From positions 3,472,001-3,536,000 of the forward strand of contig NZ_CP048836.1 in the NCBI RefSeq assembly GCF_010983895.1: a stretch of DNA of 64,000 nucleotides, given 5' to 3'. A model generated the notes under the pieces. It was not told the DNA's origin, ran no database searches, and saw only the letters and a program-made list of their open reading frames with translations. Made by a program: the position numbers and the translations under genes. Origin of the DNA: Nitrogeniibacter mangrovi (GTDB taxonomy: Bacteria; Pseudomonadota; Gammaproteobacteria; Burkholderiales; Rhodocyclaceae). Of the stretch, positions 34,940 to 46,899 are shown one piece after another (position 1 is the first letter of the stretch; the number at the start of each line of letters is the position of its first letter).

Positions 34940-35782
34940 ATGCCCATGCTGACCCGAAACCTGCCGAGATTGTTCCGATCCATGCCCGCATTGCTGGCGA
35001 TGGTGAGTCTGCCACTGCTCGCCGCGCCGCGCGAGGCACTCGTGCCCGGCGGCGTCGGCCGTCTGGCGCTGGGACCGGCCAGCGGCCCGCGACCGGAGGT
35101 GCACCTGGACGGCCATCCGGTGCTGGTGCGCAAGGAAGGCGAGGTGTGGGCCGCCTGGGTCGGCCTGCCGCTCGATCTGGCCCCGGGCCCCCATCCGGTC
35201 GAGATCCATTCGGGCACCCATGCCGACACCCGCATCCTCGAGATCCAGCCCAAGACCTACCCGGTCCAGCACCTGCATGTGAAGAACCGGCACATGGTCA
35301 ATCCCGACCCGGACGAACTGGCCCGCATCCAACGGGAGGCGGCCACCCAGAACGAGGTGAAAACGCTGTTCCGGCAAGAGTCGTCGCCGCCGCTCGACTT
35401 CATCGCGCCGGCACCGGGGCGCCGGTCCAGCGCCTTCGGCCTGCGCCGCACTTTCAACGGCGAACCGCGCGCCCCGCATCGCGGGCTCGACATCGCCGCC
35501 GGGCGCGGCACCCCGGTGGTGGCACCGGCCGGTGGCATCGTCACCCATGTGGGCACCTTCTTCTTCAATGGCAACACGGTGTTCGTAGACCACGGCCAGG
35601 GACTCATCTCCATGTTCTGCCACCTGGACCGTGTCGACATCCGCGCCGGCCAGCGGGTGCGCCAGGGCGAACGCCTGGGCTCCGTCGGCAGCACCGGCCG
35701 GGTCACCGGACCGCACCTGCACTGGAGCCTGTTCATGAACGGCACGCCGGTGGACCCGGCCCTGTTCATCGACGCCCGCTGA
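34940..35782 (+). CDS. M23 family (LytM-type) peptidase, exported
   Basis: A 280-residue protein with a signal-like segment (residues ~14-32, SMPALLAMVSLPLLAAPRE), an N-terminal beta-rich domain, and a C-terminal M23 metallopeptidase domain (~155-280). Zinc ligands are H and D in HRGLDIAAG and the second H in GPHLHW. Such proteins cut peptidoglycan cross-bridges or activate amidases. A second ATG lies two codons further in (34946); neither has a strong ribosome-binding site. It converges with tcdA, 3 bases apart. Confidence 0.87.
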   Translation: MPMLTRNLPRLFRSMPALLAMVSLPLLAAPREALVPGGVGRLALGPASGPRPEVHLDGHPVLVRKEGEVWAAWVGLPLDLAPGPHPVEIHSGTHADTRILEIQPKTYPVQHLHVKNRHMVNPDPDELARIQREAATQNEVKTLFRQESSPPLDFIAPAPGRRSSAFGLRRTFNGEPRAPHRGLDIAAGRGTPVVAPAGGIVTHVGTFFFNGNTVFVDHGQGLISMFCHLDRVDIRAGQRVRQGERLGSVGSTGRVTGPHLHWSLFMNGTPVDPALFIDAR

Positions 35783-35785
35783 GCC

Positions 35786-36565
35786 TCAGGCCGCGGGGCG
35801 TGCCAGCGCCTCGAGCACCCGGGCGGCAGCCGCCAGCCCGAAGCTGGCGGTCACCGCCATGCTGGAACCGAACCCGGCACAGCTGAGCCCCTGGGGCCCG
35901 GCATCGGTCTCGCAGGCAGCCTCCGGGTAGTGCAAGGGTTCGGTGGAGTAGACCGCGTCGACCCGGAAGCGCTTGCCGGCCCCGCGCGGAAATCCGTAGT
36001 CGCGCCGCAGGCGCGCGCGCAGCTTCGCCAGCAGCGGATCCTGAGTGGTGCGTGCCAGATCGGCGATCTCGATACGGGTCGGATCGACTTGTCCGCCGGC
36101 GGCGCCGAGGGTGATCACCGGCACCCCCTGGCGACGGCACCAGGCCACCATGGCCGCCTTGCCACGCACATCGTCGATGGCATCGACCACGTAGTCGAGC
36201 GGCGCGGCCAGCACTTGCGCCACATTGTCTTCGGTGACGAAATCATCGACCGTCTCGACCACGGTGCGCGGGTCGATGCCGGCGATGCGCTCGGCCATGG
36301 CCAGGACCTTGGCCTGCCCCAGGGTCGCCTCGAGGGCATGGATCTGGCGGTTCATGTTCGACTCGGCGACATGGTCGAGATCGATCAGGCGCAGGGAGCC
36401 GACGCCGCTGCGGGCCAGGGCCTCCACCACCCACGAACCGACCCCGCCGATGCCCGCGACGGCCACCCGGGCCGCGCGCAGGCGCGCCAGGCCCTCGGCG
36501 CCATAGAGGCGCACGATGCCACCGTAGCGACGCGCCTCGTCCACCGCCGCATTGCCCTCACTCAT
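35786..36565 (-). CDS. tcdA: tRNA threonylcarbamoyladenosine dehydratase
   Basis: A 259-residue ThiF/E1-like enzyme that cyclises the t6A modification at tRNA position 37 to ct6A. The ATP-binding loop is GIGGVGSWVVEALARSG, the Arg in SNMNRQ and Asp in VVDAIDD are the conserved E1-like residues. The length and the C-terminal region (CAGFGSSMAVTASFG) are typical of TcdA/CsdL. Divergent from the Sel1-repeat gene, 56 bases apart. Confidence 0.93.
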   Translation of the reverse strand: MSEGNAAVDEARRYGGIVRLYGAEGLARLRAARVAVAGIGGVGSWVVEALARSGVGSLRLIDLDHVAESNMNRQIHALEATLGQAKVLAMAERIAGIDPRTVVETVDDFVTEDNVAQVLAAPLDYVVDAIDDVRGKAAMVAWCRRQGVPVITLGAAGGQVDPTRIEIADLARTTQDPLLAKLRARLRRDYGFPRGAGKRFRVDAVYSTEPLHYPEAACETDAGPQGLSCAGFGSSMAVTASFGLAAAARVLEALARPAA

Positions 36566-36621
36566 TGCACTGAACTCCGTCCCCGCACCGCGCTCAAAGC
36601 GAAAAGTCCCCGAGGTTCCGG

Positions 36622-37284
36622 ATGACCGTTCGCCCCGCCGCGCTGGCGCTTGCGCTGCTGCTGTCCTTCCCCACCCTGGCCACGACCCCGGCCGCGAGCG
36701 CCCAGACCCTACCCACCGTGCAACTGGCGCTGGCCGGCATCAACGCCTATGACGCGGGCGACTTCGACCAGGCAGCGCGGTGCTTTCACATCGCCGGGCG
36801 CCGCGGCAACCGCCTCGCGCAATACAACTACGCGATCATGCTGGCCCGCGGCGAAACGAGCAGCGCGGAGCCCAATCCGGTCTGGCGCTGGCTGCGTCGG
36901 GCGTCCCTGTCCGGACTGCCGCAGGCGCAATACGCCTTCGCCCTGCTCTACACCAATGGCGACGGCGTGAGCCGCAATCCGCGCACGGCGGCGCAATGGT
37001 ATCTCAAGGCGGCGGTGCAGGGGCACGCGGCGGCGCAGACGGCACTGGCCCATCAGCTCCTCGACGGTGCCGGCGTCCCCAGGGACGAACGTCTGGCCGC
37101 GCGCTGGTTCGGCGCTGCGGCCCGCGCGGGCGATCGCGACGCCCAGCGCGAACTGGCCCAGCTGTTCGAGACGGGCGAGGGCGTCGACCAGGATCTGGCC
37201 GCGGCACGCTACTGGTACGACCGCGCCGCCCGGCAGGGCGACGCCCACGCCCGGGAGCGCCTGCGCATTCTCGGCGGCGACTGA
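36622..37284 (+). CDS. Exported Sel1-repeat (TPR-like) protein
   Basis: A 220-residue protein with a signal peptide (MTVRPAALALALLLSFPTLA, cleavage near ASAQT). It has five Sel1-like repeats recognisable by the AxxxYxxGxG and AAxWYxxAAxxG patterns (for example YAFALLYTNGDGV and AQWYLKAAVQGH). Such alpha-helical solenoids mediate protein contacts in the periplasm. The partner is unknown. It converges with the MBL-fold gene with one base between them. Confidence 0.8.
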   Translation: MTVRPAALALALLLSFPTLATTPAASAQTLPTVQLALAGINAYDAGDFDQAARCFHIAGRRGNRLAQYNYAIMLARGETSSAEPNPVWRWLRRASLSGLPQAQYAFALLYTNGDGVSRNPRTAAQWYLKAAVQGHAAAQTALAHQLLDGAGVPRDERLAARWFGAAARAGDRDAQRELAQLFETGEGVDQDLAAARYWYDRAARQGDAHARERLRILGGD

Positions 37285-37285
37285 G

Positions 37286-38236
37286 TCAGGCGGCGGCCTG
37301 ACGATCCAGCCACACCTCCAGCCCCTGGGCGTTGAGCTCCAGATCCATGGCGAACAGCTCGAACAGGTCGTTCTCGCTGATCGGCCACTGCTGGCGTGCG
37401 GCCTCCTGACGCATGAGCGCCGACAATCCGGCGCGGATGATCTGATGGCGCCGGTCCACCGCGTTGGCCCCGGAGCGCGCGATGGCCACGTGGGCATCGA
37501 TGAGGCGGTGCAGATCGCTGGCCAGACGCGGCAGATCGGTAACGCGCGAGTAGTGGGTCAGGTACATGGCCGTGGGCTGCTCGGCCATGAGGCGGTCGAT
37601 GGACGCATGCAGGGCGTCGGGGTCGAACTGCACTGGCGTCGTGGTCGGGAAGACGAAGGCGCGGCCATCGTGATCGAGCTCGCGATAGGACAGGCCAAAG
37701 GTGTCGCCGGTGAACCAGGCGCGGGTCTGTTCGTCGAAGTAGCACACATGATGCAGCGCATGGCCCGGCGTTTCCGCCACCCGGATCTTGCGCCCGTTCA
37801 GATCGACGACGCGCCCGTCGGTCGCCTCGACGATGCGCTCGGCGGCAACGCTCTGGATGCGCCCGTACTTGGCGATCGCGTCGTCCTCACCATAGACCGC
37901 GACGGTGCCGGCCCACAGCTTCGACGGATCGACCATGTGGCGTACACCGCGCGGATGCACCACCAGCGCGGCGTTGGGGCAGGCGGCCATGAGGGCGCCA
38001 GCGCCGCCGGCGTGATCGAGGTGGATGTGGGTCAGCAGGACGTAGCGCACCTGTTCGGGGCCGAATCCGAGCGATGCCAACGCCTCGAGCACACGCGGCA
38101 CGCTCTCGTTGTTGCCGCTATCGACGATCGCCACCGCGTCGCCGGACACGATGGCGTGGATGGCCGCCAGCTGTGGACGCTCGTAGCCGGATTCGATGGC
38201 GTAGATGCCCTCCGGATAGGTAATGACAGACTGCAT
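37286..38236 (-). CDS. Metallo-beta-lactamase-fold hydrolase
   Basis: A 316-residue metallohydrolase with the full HxHxDH motif (THIHLDHAGG), ETPGHALHH for the second metal site, and GDTFGLS for the bridging Asp. The C-terminal ~90 residues are helical. The substrate is unknown; the sequence resembles the glyoxalase-II-like group acting on thioesters or lactones. The start at 38236 is set by AGGAG with 6-base spacing. Confidence 0.8.
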   Translation of the reverse strand: MQSVITYPEGIYAIESGYERPQLAAIHAIVSGDAVAIVDSGNNESVPRVLEALASLGFGPEQVRYVLLTHIHLDHAGGAGALMAACPNAALVVHPRGVRHMVDPSKLWAGTVAVYGEDDAIAKYGRIQSVAAERIVEATDGRVVDLNGRKIRVAETPGHALHHVCYFDEQTRAWFTGDTFGLSYRELDHDGRAFVFPTTTPVQFDPDALHASIDRLMAEQPTAMYLTHYSRVTDLPRLASDLHRLIDAHVAIARSGANAVDRRHQIIRAGLSALMRQEAARQQWPISENDLFELFAMDLELNAQGLEVWLDRQAAA

Positions 38237-38290
38237 GCATAGCTCCTGACCCAGTATCAACGCCCATTTTAACGGGCATCGGCAACGGCA

Positions 38291-38304
38291 TTGCCAAAGA
38301 TCAA
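38291..38304. promoter_or_regulatory. Possible FNR/CRP-type half-conserved site
   Basis: TTGCC-N4-ATCAA matches one half of the FNR consensus exactly (ATCAA) and the other in three of five positions. It lies 55 bases upstream of the MBL gene and 110 bases upstream of the small gene at 38414. Weak evidence. Confidence 0.25.
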
Positions 38305-38413
38305 TAACGGCCGCACCGTCGCATGCTTCAATGAAAAGTGACGAAATCCAACGGCCGTGCCCCGCGCCGTGGCGGCACGGCGCGACATGCCTTGTGTCCG
38401 AGGAGGGGCCGCC

Positions 38414-38677
38414 ATGCTGACACTGGAAGACTGCATCGAACTGTCGGAACTGACCGAGGAAGAGATCCTCGCCATCGCCGAACATGAACACATTCCCGAA
38501 ATGGCCGCCGTGGAACTGGGCAACTACCTGACTCACACCGCCCGCGGCGAAAAGCGCATCAAGCGGATGATCGCCGACGATATCGAGGAAGCCCGTGCCA
38601 AGCGCGACACCCATCGGGTCGCGATGCTGAAGATGGTGCTCAAGCACTTCGTGGAACATCATCACAGCGGCGCCTGA
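38414..38677 (+). CDS. Small helical hypothetical protein
   Basis: An 87-residue protein of unknown function with no transmembrane segment. It is predicted to be helical and charged throughout (EELTEEEILAIAEHEHI-like acidic start, then RIKRMIADDIEEARAKRD), with a His-rich end (FVEHHHSGA). The start is well supported by AGGAGG with 7-base spacing. It lies alone between the divergent MBL gene and patB. Confidence 0.72.
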   Translation: MLTLEDCIELSELTEEEILAIAEHEHIPEMAAVELGNYLTHTARGEKRIKRMIADDIEEARAKRDTHRVAMLKMVLKHFVEHHHSGA

Positions 38678-38809
38678 CGAGACCGCGATATGCACAGACC
38701 CCCGGTGCCTGGCGCCCCCTCATCGGCGCGTCATGAGACACTTGTCCACGGGTGACAGGGCCGAACGGCTTCCCCTACACTCGAAGTCCACCCTTGAGCA
38801 CGACTTCGC

Positions 38810-39964
38810 ATGCGCCCGCGCCCACCCGAGTTCGATTTCACCACCCCCGTCGATCGCCGCGCCGTCCCCGGCGACAAATGGGGGCGCTACGCCGGACGCG
38901 ACGTCATCCCCATGTGGGTGGCGGACATGGATTTCGCCGCCCCGCCCGCCGTGCTCGAGGCCCTGCACGCCCGCATCGATCATGGCGTGTTCGGCTACAC
39001 AGACGCCTGGCCGAGCCTGATCGAAGCGGTCGTCGAAGGTATCGCCCGCGACCATGACTGGCACATCGAGCCGGACTGGCTGGTCTGGCTGCCGGGGGTG
39101 GTCACCGGCTTCAACGTCGCCTGCGCGCTCGCCGGCGGCAGTGGGGACGGGGTATTTACCGCCACGCCGGTCTACCCCCCCTTCCTGGGCGCACCCGCCA
39201 ATGTCGGCCGCCAGCTGCAACGCGCCGACCTGGTCTGCGCGGCCGACCACTGGCAGTGGGATTGGGAGGCGGTGGACGCGGCCATCGACGCGCGCACCCG
39301 CATGATCCTGCTGTGCAACCCGCACAATCCGGTCGGGCGGGTGTTCACCCGGGACGAACTGAGCGCCGTGGCCGACAGGGCGCTGCGCCACGACCTGATC
39401 ATCTGTTCGGACGAGATCCACTGCGGCCTCGTGCTCGACGGCACCCATGTGCCGATCGCGGCCATCGATCCGCACGTCGCCCGGCGCACCATCACCCTGA
39501 TGGCGCCCAGCAAGACCTGGAACATCGCCGCGCTGTACAGCAGCTTCGCCATCATCCCGGACCCCGTGCTGCGTCGCCGCTATCGTCGCGCCATGCGCGG
39601 GCTGGTGCCGCATCCGAATGTGCTCGGGCTGGTGGCCACCGAAGCGGCCTACCGTGAGGGCAACGCCTGGCGCCTGGCGCTGCTCGACACCCTGCGGCAC
39701 AACCGCGACCAGGTGATGGCCGCCGTCGCCGCCCTGCCGGGTCTGCGCACCACCGTCCCCGAAGCGACCTACCTGGCGTGGATCGACTGCCGCGAGGCCG
39801 GTCTGGACGATCCGGCGGCGTTCTTCGAGGCGCATGGCGTCGGATTGTCCGACGGCAAGGCCTTCGGCGCGCCAGCGGGCTGGCTCCGCCTCAATTTCGG
39901 TTGTCCGCCGGTCACGCTGCAGGCCGGACTGGATCGCATGGCCACCGCCCTGTCGGCACGATGA
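38810..39964 (+). CDS. patB: PatB/MalY-type PLP-dependent C-S lyase or aminotransferase
   Basis: A 384-residue fold-type I PLP enzyme. The N-terminal WVADMDF is characteristic of the PatB/MalY group, CNPHNPVGRVF and SDEIHCGL hold cofactor-binding residues, and the PLP lysine is in APSKTWNIA. The group cleaves cystathionine or other cysteine S-conjugates. It precedes the MDR reductase by 50 bases on the same strand. The ribosome-binding site is weak. Confidence 0.87.
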   Translation: MRPRPPEFDFTTPVDRRAVPGDKWGRYAGRDVIPMWVADMDFAAPPAVLEALHARIDHGVFGYTDAWPSLIEAVVEGIARDHDWHIEPDWLVWLPGVVTGFNVACALAGGSGDGVFTATPVYPPFLGAPANVGRQLQRADLVCAADHWQWDWEAVDAAIDARTRMILLCNPHNPVGRVFTRDELSAVADRALRHDLIICSDEIHCGLVLDGTHVPIAAIDPHVARRTITLMAPSKTWNIAALYSSFAIIPDPVLRRRYRRAMRGLVPHPNVLGLVATEAAYREGNAWRLALLDTLRHNRDQVMAAVAALPGLRTTVPEATYLAWIDCREAGLDDPAAFFEAHGVGLSDGKAFGAPAGWLRLNFGCPPVTLQAGLDRMATALSAR

Positions 39965-40014
39965 CCACCCGCAGCAACATCTTCCCAACCCCAAGAAAAA
40001 CCGCTGGAGACATC

Positions 40015-41031
40015 ATGCAAGCCTACCAACTTACCGCAGGCCAGTCTTTCAAGAGCCTCACCCGCATCGACCTGCCGGCACCGACCCCGGGACCGAACGA
40101 AGTCCAGGTCCGCGTCAAGGCCGTTTCGCTCAACTTTCGCGACCTGATGATCGCCGACGGGCTTTACCCGGTCGGCAGTGACGCGCCGGTCATTCCCTGC
40201 TCCGACGGCGCCGGCGAGGTCATCGCCATCGGTGCGGGGGTCACCCGCTTCCAGGTGGGCGACGTGGTCGCCGGCAGCTTCTTCCCCGACTGGATCGGCG
40301 GCGAACAGACCCCCGCCGCCGTTGCCCGTTCGCTGGGCGCCAACATGCCCGGCATGCTCGCCGAGGAGGTCGTCCTGCCGGAGAGCGCGCTGGTCAGGGC
40401 TCCGGCCCATATGAGCGCCCGCGAAGCGGCCACCCTGCCCTGTGCCGCGCTGACCGCGTGGCGCAGCATGTTCGAGGTGGGCCAGCTCAAGCCCGGCCAG
40501 CGGGTCCTGCTGCTGGGCACCGGCGGGGTCTCCATCTGGGCGCTGCAGATGGCCCACGCCGCCGGGCTGGAGGCCATCATCACCTCCTCCAGCGACGCCA
40601 AGCTGGCGCAGGCGCGCGCGCTGGGTGCGGCGGCCACGATCAACTATCGCGACACCCCCGAGTGGCAGGACGAAGTGCTCAAGCTGACCGGCGGCAACGG
40701 CGTCGATCTGGTCGTGGAGGTCGGCGGCCAGGGCACCCTGCGCCGCTCCATCAACAGCACCTGCATGGGCGGCATGACCGTCATCATCGGCGGCGTCAGC
40801 GGCTTCGGGGGCGATTTCGATCCGCTCGGGGTGATTCTGGGTGCCCGCCGCATGAGCGGCGTCTTCGTCGGCAGCCGGCAGATGTTCGAGGACATGAACC
40901 GCTTCCTCGAGATCAGCGGCCTGCGTCCGGTCATCGATCGCGGCTTTGCCTTCGACGACGCCGCCCAGGCCTATGAGCACCTGGCGAACGGCCGCCATTT
41001 CGGCAAGGTGGTGATCGACGTGAACGCCTGA
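40015..41031 (+). CDS. Zinc-free medium-chain dehydrogenase/reductase (quinone oxidoreductase-like)
   Basis: A 338-residue NAD(P)-dependent oxidoreductase of the MDR family. The Rossmann fold contains GTGGVSIWALQMA. The catalytic-zinc cysteine is replaced (NFRDLMIADGLYP) and the structural-zinc cysteines are absent, pointing to a quinone oxidoreductase or enoyl-reductase rather than an alcohol dehydrogenase. GGAGA lies 5 bases before the start. A terminator follows at 41052. Confidence 0.86.
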   Translation: MQAYQLTAGQSFKSLTRIDLPAPTPGPNEVQVRVKAVSLNFRDLMIADGLYPVGSDAPVIPCSDGAGEVIAIGAGVTRFQVGDVVAGSFFPDWIGGEQTPAAVARSLGANMPGMLAEEVVLPESALVRAPAHMSAREAATLPCAALTAWRSMFEVGQLKPGQRVLLLGTGGVSIWALQMAHAAGLEAIITSSSDAKLAQARALGAAATINYRDTPEWQDEVLKLTGGNGVDLVVEVGGQGTLRRSINSTCMGGMTVIIGGVSGFGGDFDPLGVILGARRMSGVFVGSRQMFEDMNRFLEISGLRPVIDRGFAFDDAAQAYEHLANGRHFGKVVIDVNA

Positions 41032-41051
41032 GCGCGAACACCGGAAACGAC

Positions 41052-41078
41052 AACGGCGCCCCGGGGGGCGCCGTTTTT
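41052..41078 (+). terminator. Rho-independent terminator after the MDR gene
   Basis: An uninterrupted GC-rich inverted repeat (AACGGCGCCCC with GGGGCGCCGTT) followed by TTTTT (41074-41078). It lies between the converging MDR and ssb genes. Confidence 0.82.
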
Positions 41079-41098
41079 CATGCCTGCACGACCGCCGA

Positions 41099-41587
41099 TC
41101 AGAACGGGATGTCGTCGTCGAAGTCGCCGAAGCCCCCGCCCGAGGCCGCCGGTGCGCCACCGCCCTGGGCCGGCGCCTGGCTGGGCGCGGGGCGGCTGCT
41201 TTGCTGGGGAGCCCCGTAGCTGTCGCCGCCCATGGGGGCATCGCCGCCTTCGCCACGCCCGCCGAGCATCTGCATCTCGTTGGCGCGGATCTCGGTGGTG
41301 TAGCGGTCCTGACCGTTCTGATCCTGCCATTTGCGGGTCTGCAGGCGGCCTTCCACGTAGATCGAACGGCCCTTCTTGAGGTACTGGCCGGCGATTTCGG
41401 CGAGCTTGCCGAAGAACACCACCCGGTGCCACTCGGTCGCCTCGCGCTTTTCGCCGCTTTGCTTGTCGCGCCAGGTGTCGGTGGTCGCCAGGCTGACGTT
41501 GCAGATCGCGTCGCCCGACGGGGCATAGCGGATTTCCGGATCACGCCCGAGATTGCCGACCAGAATGACCTTGTTCACCGATGCCAT
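41099..41587 (-). CDS. ssb: Single-stranded DNA-binding protein
   Basis: A 162-residue SSB. The OB-fold domain covers ~1-110 ([31 protein letters not shown]). A Gly/Pro/Gln-rich flexible tail ends in the acidic tip DDDIPF, the protein-interaction motif. It lies immediately downstream of the YajR-type transporter gene (1 base apart) and opposite uvrA; the order uvrA-MFS-ssb is common in betaproteobacteria. Confidence 0.96.
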   Translation of the reverse strand: MASVNKVILVGNLGRDPEIRYAPSGDAICNVSLATTDTWRDKQSGEKREATEWHRVVFFGKLAEIAGQYLKKGRSIYVEGRLQTRKWQDQNGQDRYTTEIRANEMQMLGGRGEGGDAPMGGDSYGAPQQSSRPAPSQAPAQGGGAPAASGGGFGDFDDDIPF

Positions 41588-41588
41588 T

Positions 41589-42968
41589 TCATTTTCCTTG
41601 TTTCATGAGTTCAAGCGCGCCCGACTCGTCCCAGCCGGCCATTTTGACCTTCAAGTATGCCACGCCCTCGGAGGCGATCACGACCGCCTCGACCACGCCC
41701 GGCACATGCGCCAGCGCGCTCGACAGTTCCTTGCCGCGATCCTCGCTCATCTCGCCGACTTCGAACAGGCGCGTGCGCACCGCCGGGGGCGGCTGCATCG
41801 AGATCGCCAGCATCAGCCACGCCGCGGCGAGCCCGGCGGCGAACACGAACAGGGCGGCATCGCCCACGTGCTGGACCAGAAAGCCGCCCAGCGCACCGCC
41901 CAGGAACAGGCCGAGGAACTGGAAGCTGTTGTAGACGCCGATCGCCGTGCCCTTGCAGCCCGAGGGCGCGATCTTGGAGACCAGCGACGGTAGCGTCGCC
42001 TCGAGCAGGTTGAAGGCGAGGAAGAAGCCGAACAGGCTCGCCACGATGCCGGTGAAATTGCCCACCAGCAGCGCCAGCGAGAGAGTCGAGACGAACAGCA
42101 GGGCCACCGCCGAGACAAACACCGGCTTCATCTTGCCACGCGCCTCGGCGAGGATGATGGCCGGAATCGAGCCGATGAAGGAGATCACCATGATCGGCAG
42201 GTAGACCTCCCAGTGTTTAGACACGTCCAGCCCGCCGACCTGCACGAGCAGCAGGGGCACCACCACGAACAGCCCGCGCAGCGCGGCATGCAGGCTGAAG
42301 ATGCCGAAGTTCAGGCGTTGCAGCTCGGTGTTGCGCAGCACGTCCGTCACCATGGCCGGCACGGTTTCGGCGTCGGCATGGACGCGACTGACGGCCGGAT
42401 CGGGCACCACGAAGCGCACCACCGCCATGGCGCCGAGGGCGAGCACGCCGGTCAGCGCGAAGATGCCGGGCACGCCGATCAGGTGGCTGAGCGCGGGGCC
42501 GAGCACCATCGAGGCGCCGAAGGTGAGGCCGATGCTCATGCCGATCACGGCCATCGACTTGGAGCGGTGCTCCTCGCGGGTCAGGTCGGCGATCAGCGCG
42601 ATGATGGCCGAGGCCACAGCGCCGGTCCCCTGCATCAGACGGCCGAGGATGATGATGTAGATGTTGGGCGCCAGCGCGGCCACGAAGCTGCCGATGGCGA
42701 ACAGGGTCAGGCCCATGTAGATCACGCGCTTGCGCCCGATGCGGTCGGACAGCAGCCCGAAGGGCACCTGCAGGAAGGCCTGCGCGAGGCCGTCCACGCC
42801 CAGCGCGAGGCCGATCATGAAGGGGGTGACTTCGCCCGGCAGGCTGCGCGCGTAGAGCGCGAGCACCGGCAGGATGGAGAACATGCCGAACATGCGCAAA
42901 CCGAACACGGCGGCGAGCGAGAAAGTCGCGCGCCGTTCGAGTCCGGTCATGGTGACAGCGTCTTTCAT
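41589..42968 (-). CDS. MFS transporter with C-terminal ferredoxin-like domain (YajR-like)
   Basis: A 459-residue major facilitator with 12 helices. The motif A loop is visible ([12 protein letters not shown]). After helix 12, ~70 residues form a soluble domain ([22 protein letters not shown]) like the YAM domain of E. coli YajR. The substrate is unknown, as for YajR. The start could also be the ATG at 42950; neither has a strong ribosome-binding site. Divergent from uvrA. Confidence 0.85.
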   Translation of the reverse strand: MKDAVTMTGLERRATFSLAAVFGLRMFGMFSILPVLALYARSLPGEVTPFMIGLALGVDGLAQAFLQVPFGLLSDRIGRKRVIYMGLTLFAIGSFVAALAPNIYIIILGRLMQGTGAVASAIIALIADLTREEHRSKSMAVIGMSIGLTFGASMVLGPALSHLIGVPGIFALTGVLALGAMAVVRFVVPDPAVSRVHADAETVPAMVTDVLRNTELQRLNFGIFSLHAALRGLFVVVPLLLVQVGGLDVSKHWEVYLPIMVISFIGSIPAIILAEARGKMKPVFVSAVALLFVSTLSLALLVGNFTGIVASLFGFFLAFNLLEATLPSLVSKIAPSGCKGTAIGVYNSFQFLGLFLGGALGGFLVQHVGDAALFVFAAGLAAAWLMLAISMQPPPAVRTRLFEVGEMSEDRGKELSSALAHVPGVVEAVVIASEGVAYLKVKMAGWDESGALELMKQGK

Positions 42969-42970
42969 GC

Positions 42971-43000
42971 TTGAGAGGGCTTGCGTAAAGCAACTATAGT
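42971..43000 (+). promoter_or_regulatory. Sigma-70 promoter candidate for uvrA
   Basis: TTGAGA (42971-42976), 18-base spacer and TATAGT (42995-43000), ending 40 bases before the uvrA start. No LexA box (CTGT-N8-ACAG) was found in the intergenic region. Confidence 0.55.
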
Positions 43001-43040
43001 AACCGGTTAGCCGCCCCTCCCGCCACCGACGTAGGTACGC

Positions 43041-45896
<2,856 letters not shown>

Positions 45897-46018
45897 GCAC
45901 ATATTGCAGCAGTAGCCGATTACCCGCCAATCCCGGCCGGACGGCGCGCATTTGCGCCGAACCGGGTGCAAAATGCTAGCGTTTGGACGATACGACTTAG
46001 GTAAGAGAGGCACACGCC

Positions 46019-46324
46019 ATGGCTGAAGATGCGATCACCGAAGATCCGGAAGCCCGGTACCTGAACCGGGTCGAGCGCCGCCTCCGGGTGCTCGAGACGC
46101 TGGAGAAGGCCGGCCTCGGCCTCTACCTGCCACCCGACGCCCGCCAGCGCAAGGCGGCCATCGACATGCTGGCACGGCTCATCGCACGCCAGCGGGAGCT
46201 GCCGCGCCTGTCGCGCGACACGCTGGCGAAGGCGGCCAGTGACCTGGAAAAGCGTCTCGAATCGATGCAGAAGCAGTTGCCCAGCGACGTGCAGTACCGC
46301 AACCGGATCCGCAGCAACTGGTAA
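46019..46324 (+). CDS. Small helical hypothetical protein
   Basis: A 101-residue protein of unknown function. It is predicted mostly helical and rich in Arg, Leu and Glu (YLNRVERRLRVLETLEKAG, ASDLEKRLESMQKQL). No signal peptide, membrane helix or catalytic motif is visible. It lies 122 bases after uvrA on the same strand with GAGAGG 9 bases before the ATG; it converges with the MarR gene. Confidence 0.7.
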   Translation: MAEDAITEDPEARYLNRVERRLRVLETLEKAGLGLYLPPDARQRKAAIDMLARLIARQRELPRLSRDTLAKAASDLEKRLESMQKQLPSDVQYRNRIRSNW

Positions 46325-46351
46325 GGCGCCGGCACGGCGGCGACGCCCGGC

Positions 46352-46813
46352 TCAGAGTTCGGAGAACGGCTCGTTGACCGTCTCCACCTCGACCGCCATG
46401 GTGTTGGCGAGGGCCTGCAGATCGTTCGAAAGACGACCGAGCACCTCGTCGGGCAGGCGTCCGAGCGCATCGGGCAGCAAACCCGCGACGGGCTCGGGCG
46501 CCTTGGCCAGCACCGCCTGGCCGGCCTCCGTCAGGTAGAGCTGCACCACCCGTTGATCGCGAGCCGAGCGTTCGCGCCGGATGAGGCCGCTGCGTTCGGC
46601 CTTCGCGAGCAGGTTGCTGGCTGTAGACGGATGGATGGCCATCGCCGAGGCCAGTTCGGTCACGCGGATGCCGGGTTGCCTCGCCACCATCGCCAGCGCC
46701 CAGACCTGGGCGCCACTGGCACCGCAACGACGTTCCACTTTCTGCAGGTGCTGACGCACCGCGGCGTAGATGGATCGAAACAACCGCAACGCCTCATGCG
46801 CGGAAGGATTCAC
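46352..46813 (-). CDS. MarR-family transcriptional regulator
   Basis: A 153-residue winged-helix regulator. The recognition region is GIRVTELASAMAIHPSTASNLLAKAERSGLI (described here in parts: TELASAMAI, PSTASNLL), followed by the wing RRERSARDQR. N- and C-terminal helices would form the dimer. It has a GTG start, with a short inverted repeat just upstream. Target genes and ligand are unknown. Confidence 0.88.
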   Translation of the reverse strand: MNPSAHEALRLFRSIYAAVRQHLQKVERRCGASGAQVWALAMVARQPGIRVTELASAMAIHPSTASNLLAKAERSGLIRRERSARDQRVVQLYLTEAGQAVLAKAPEPVAGLLPDALGRLPDEVLGRLSNDLQALANTMAVEVETVNEPFSEL

Positions 46814-46827
46814 GAGTGACCGCCAGC

Positions 46828-46845
46828 CTTGTGTTCACTTACAAG
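46828..46845 (-). promoter_or_regulatory. Inverted repeat upstream of the MarR gene
   Basis: CTTGT-N8-ACAAG is an 18-base imperfect palindrome 15 bases upstream of the MarR gene start. MarR regulators often bind such sites in their own promoters. Autoregulation is an inference with weak support. Confidence 0.3.
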
Positions 46846-46899
46846 CCCGGATCATAGGCCCCGGCACCACCGCACGTCCACTCCCCCTTCGAACGCTGT

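Noticed and set aside
42969-43040. LexA box upstream of uvrA
   Set aside because: No CTGT-N8-ACAG or close variant in the 72-base intergenic region.
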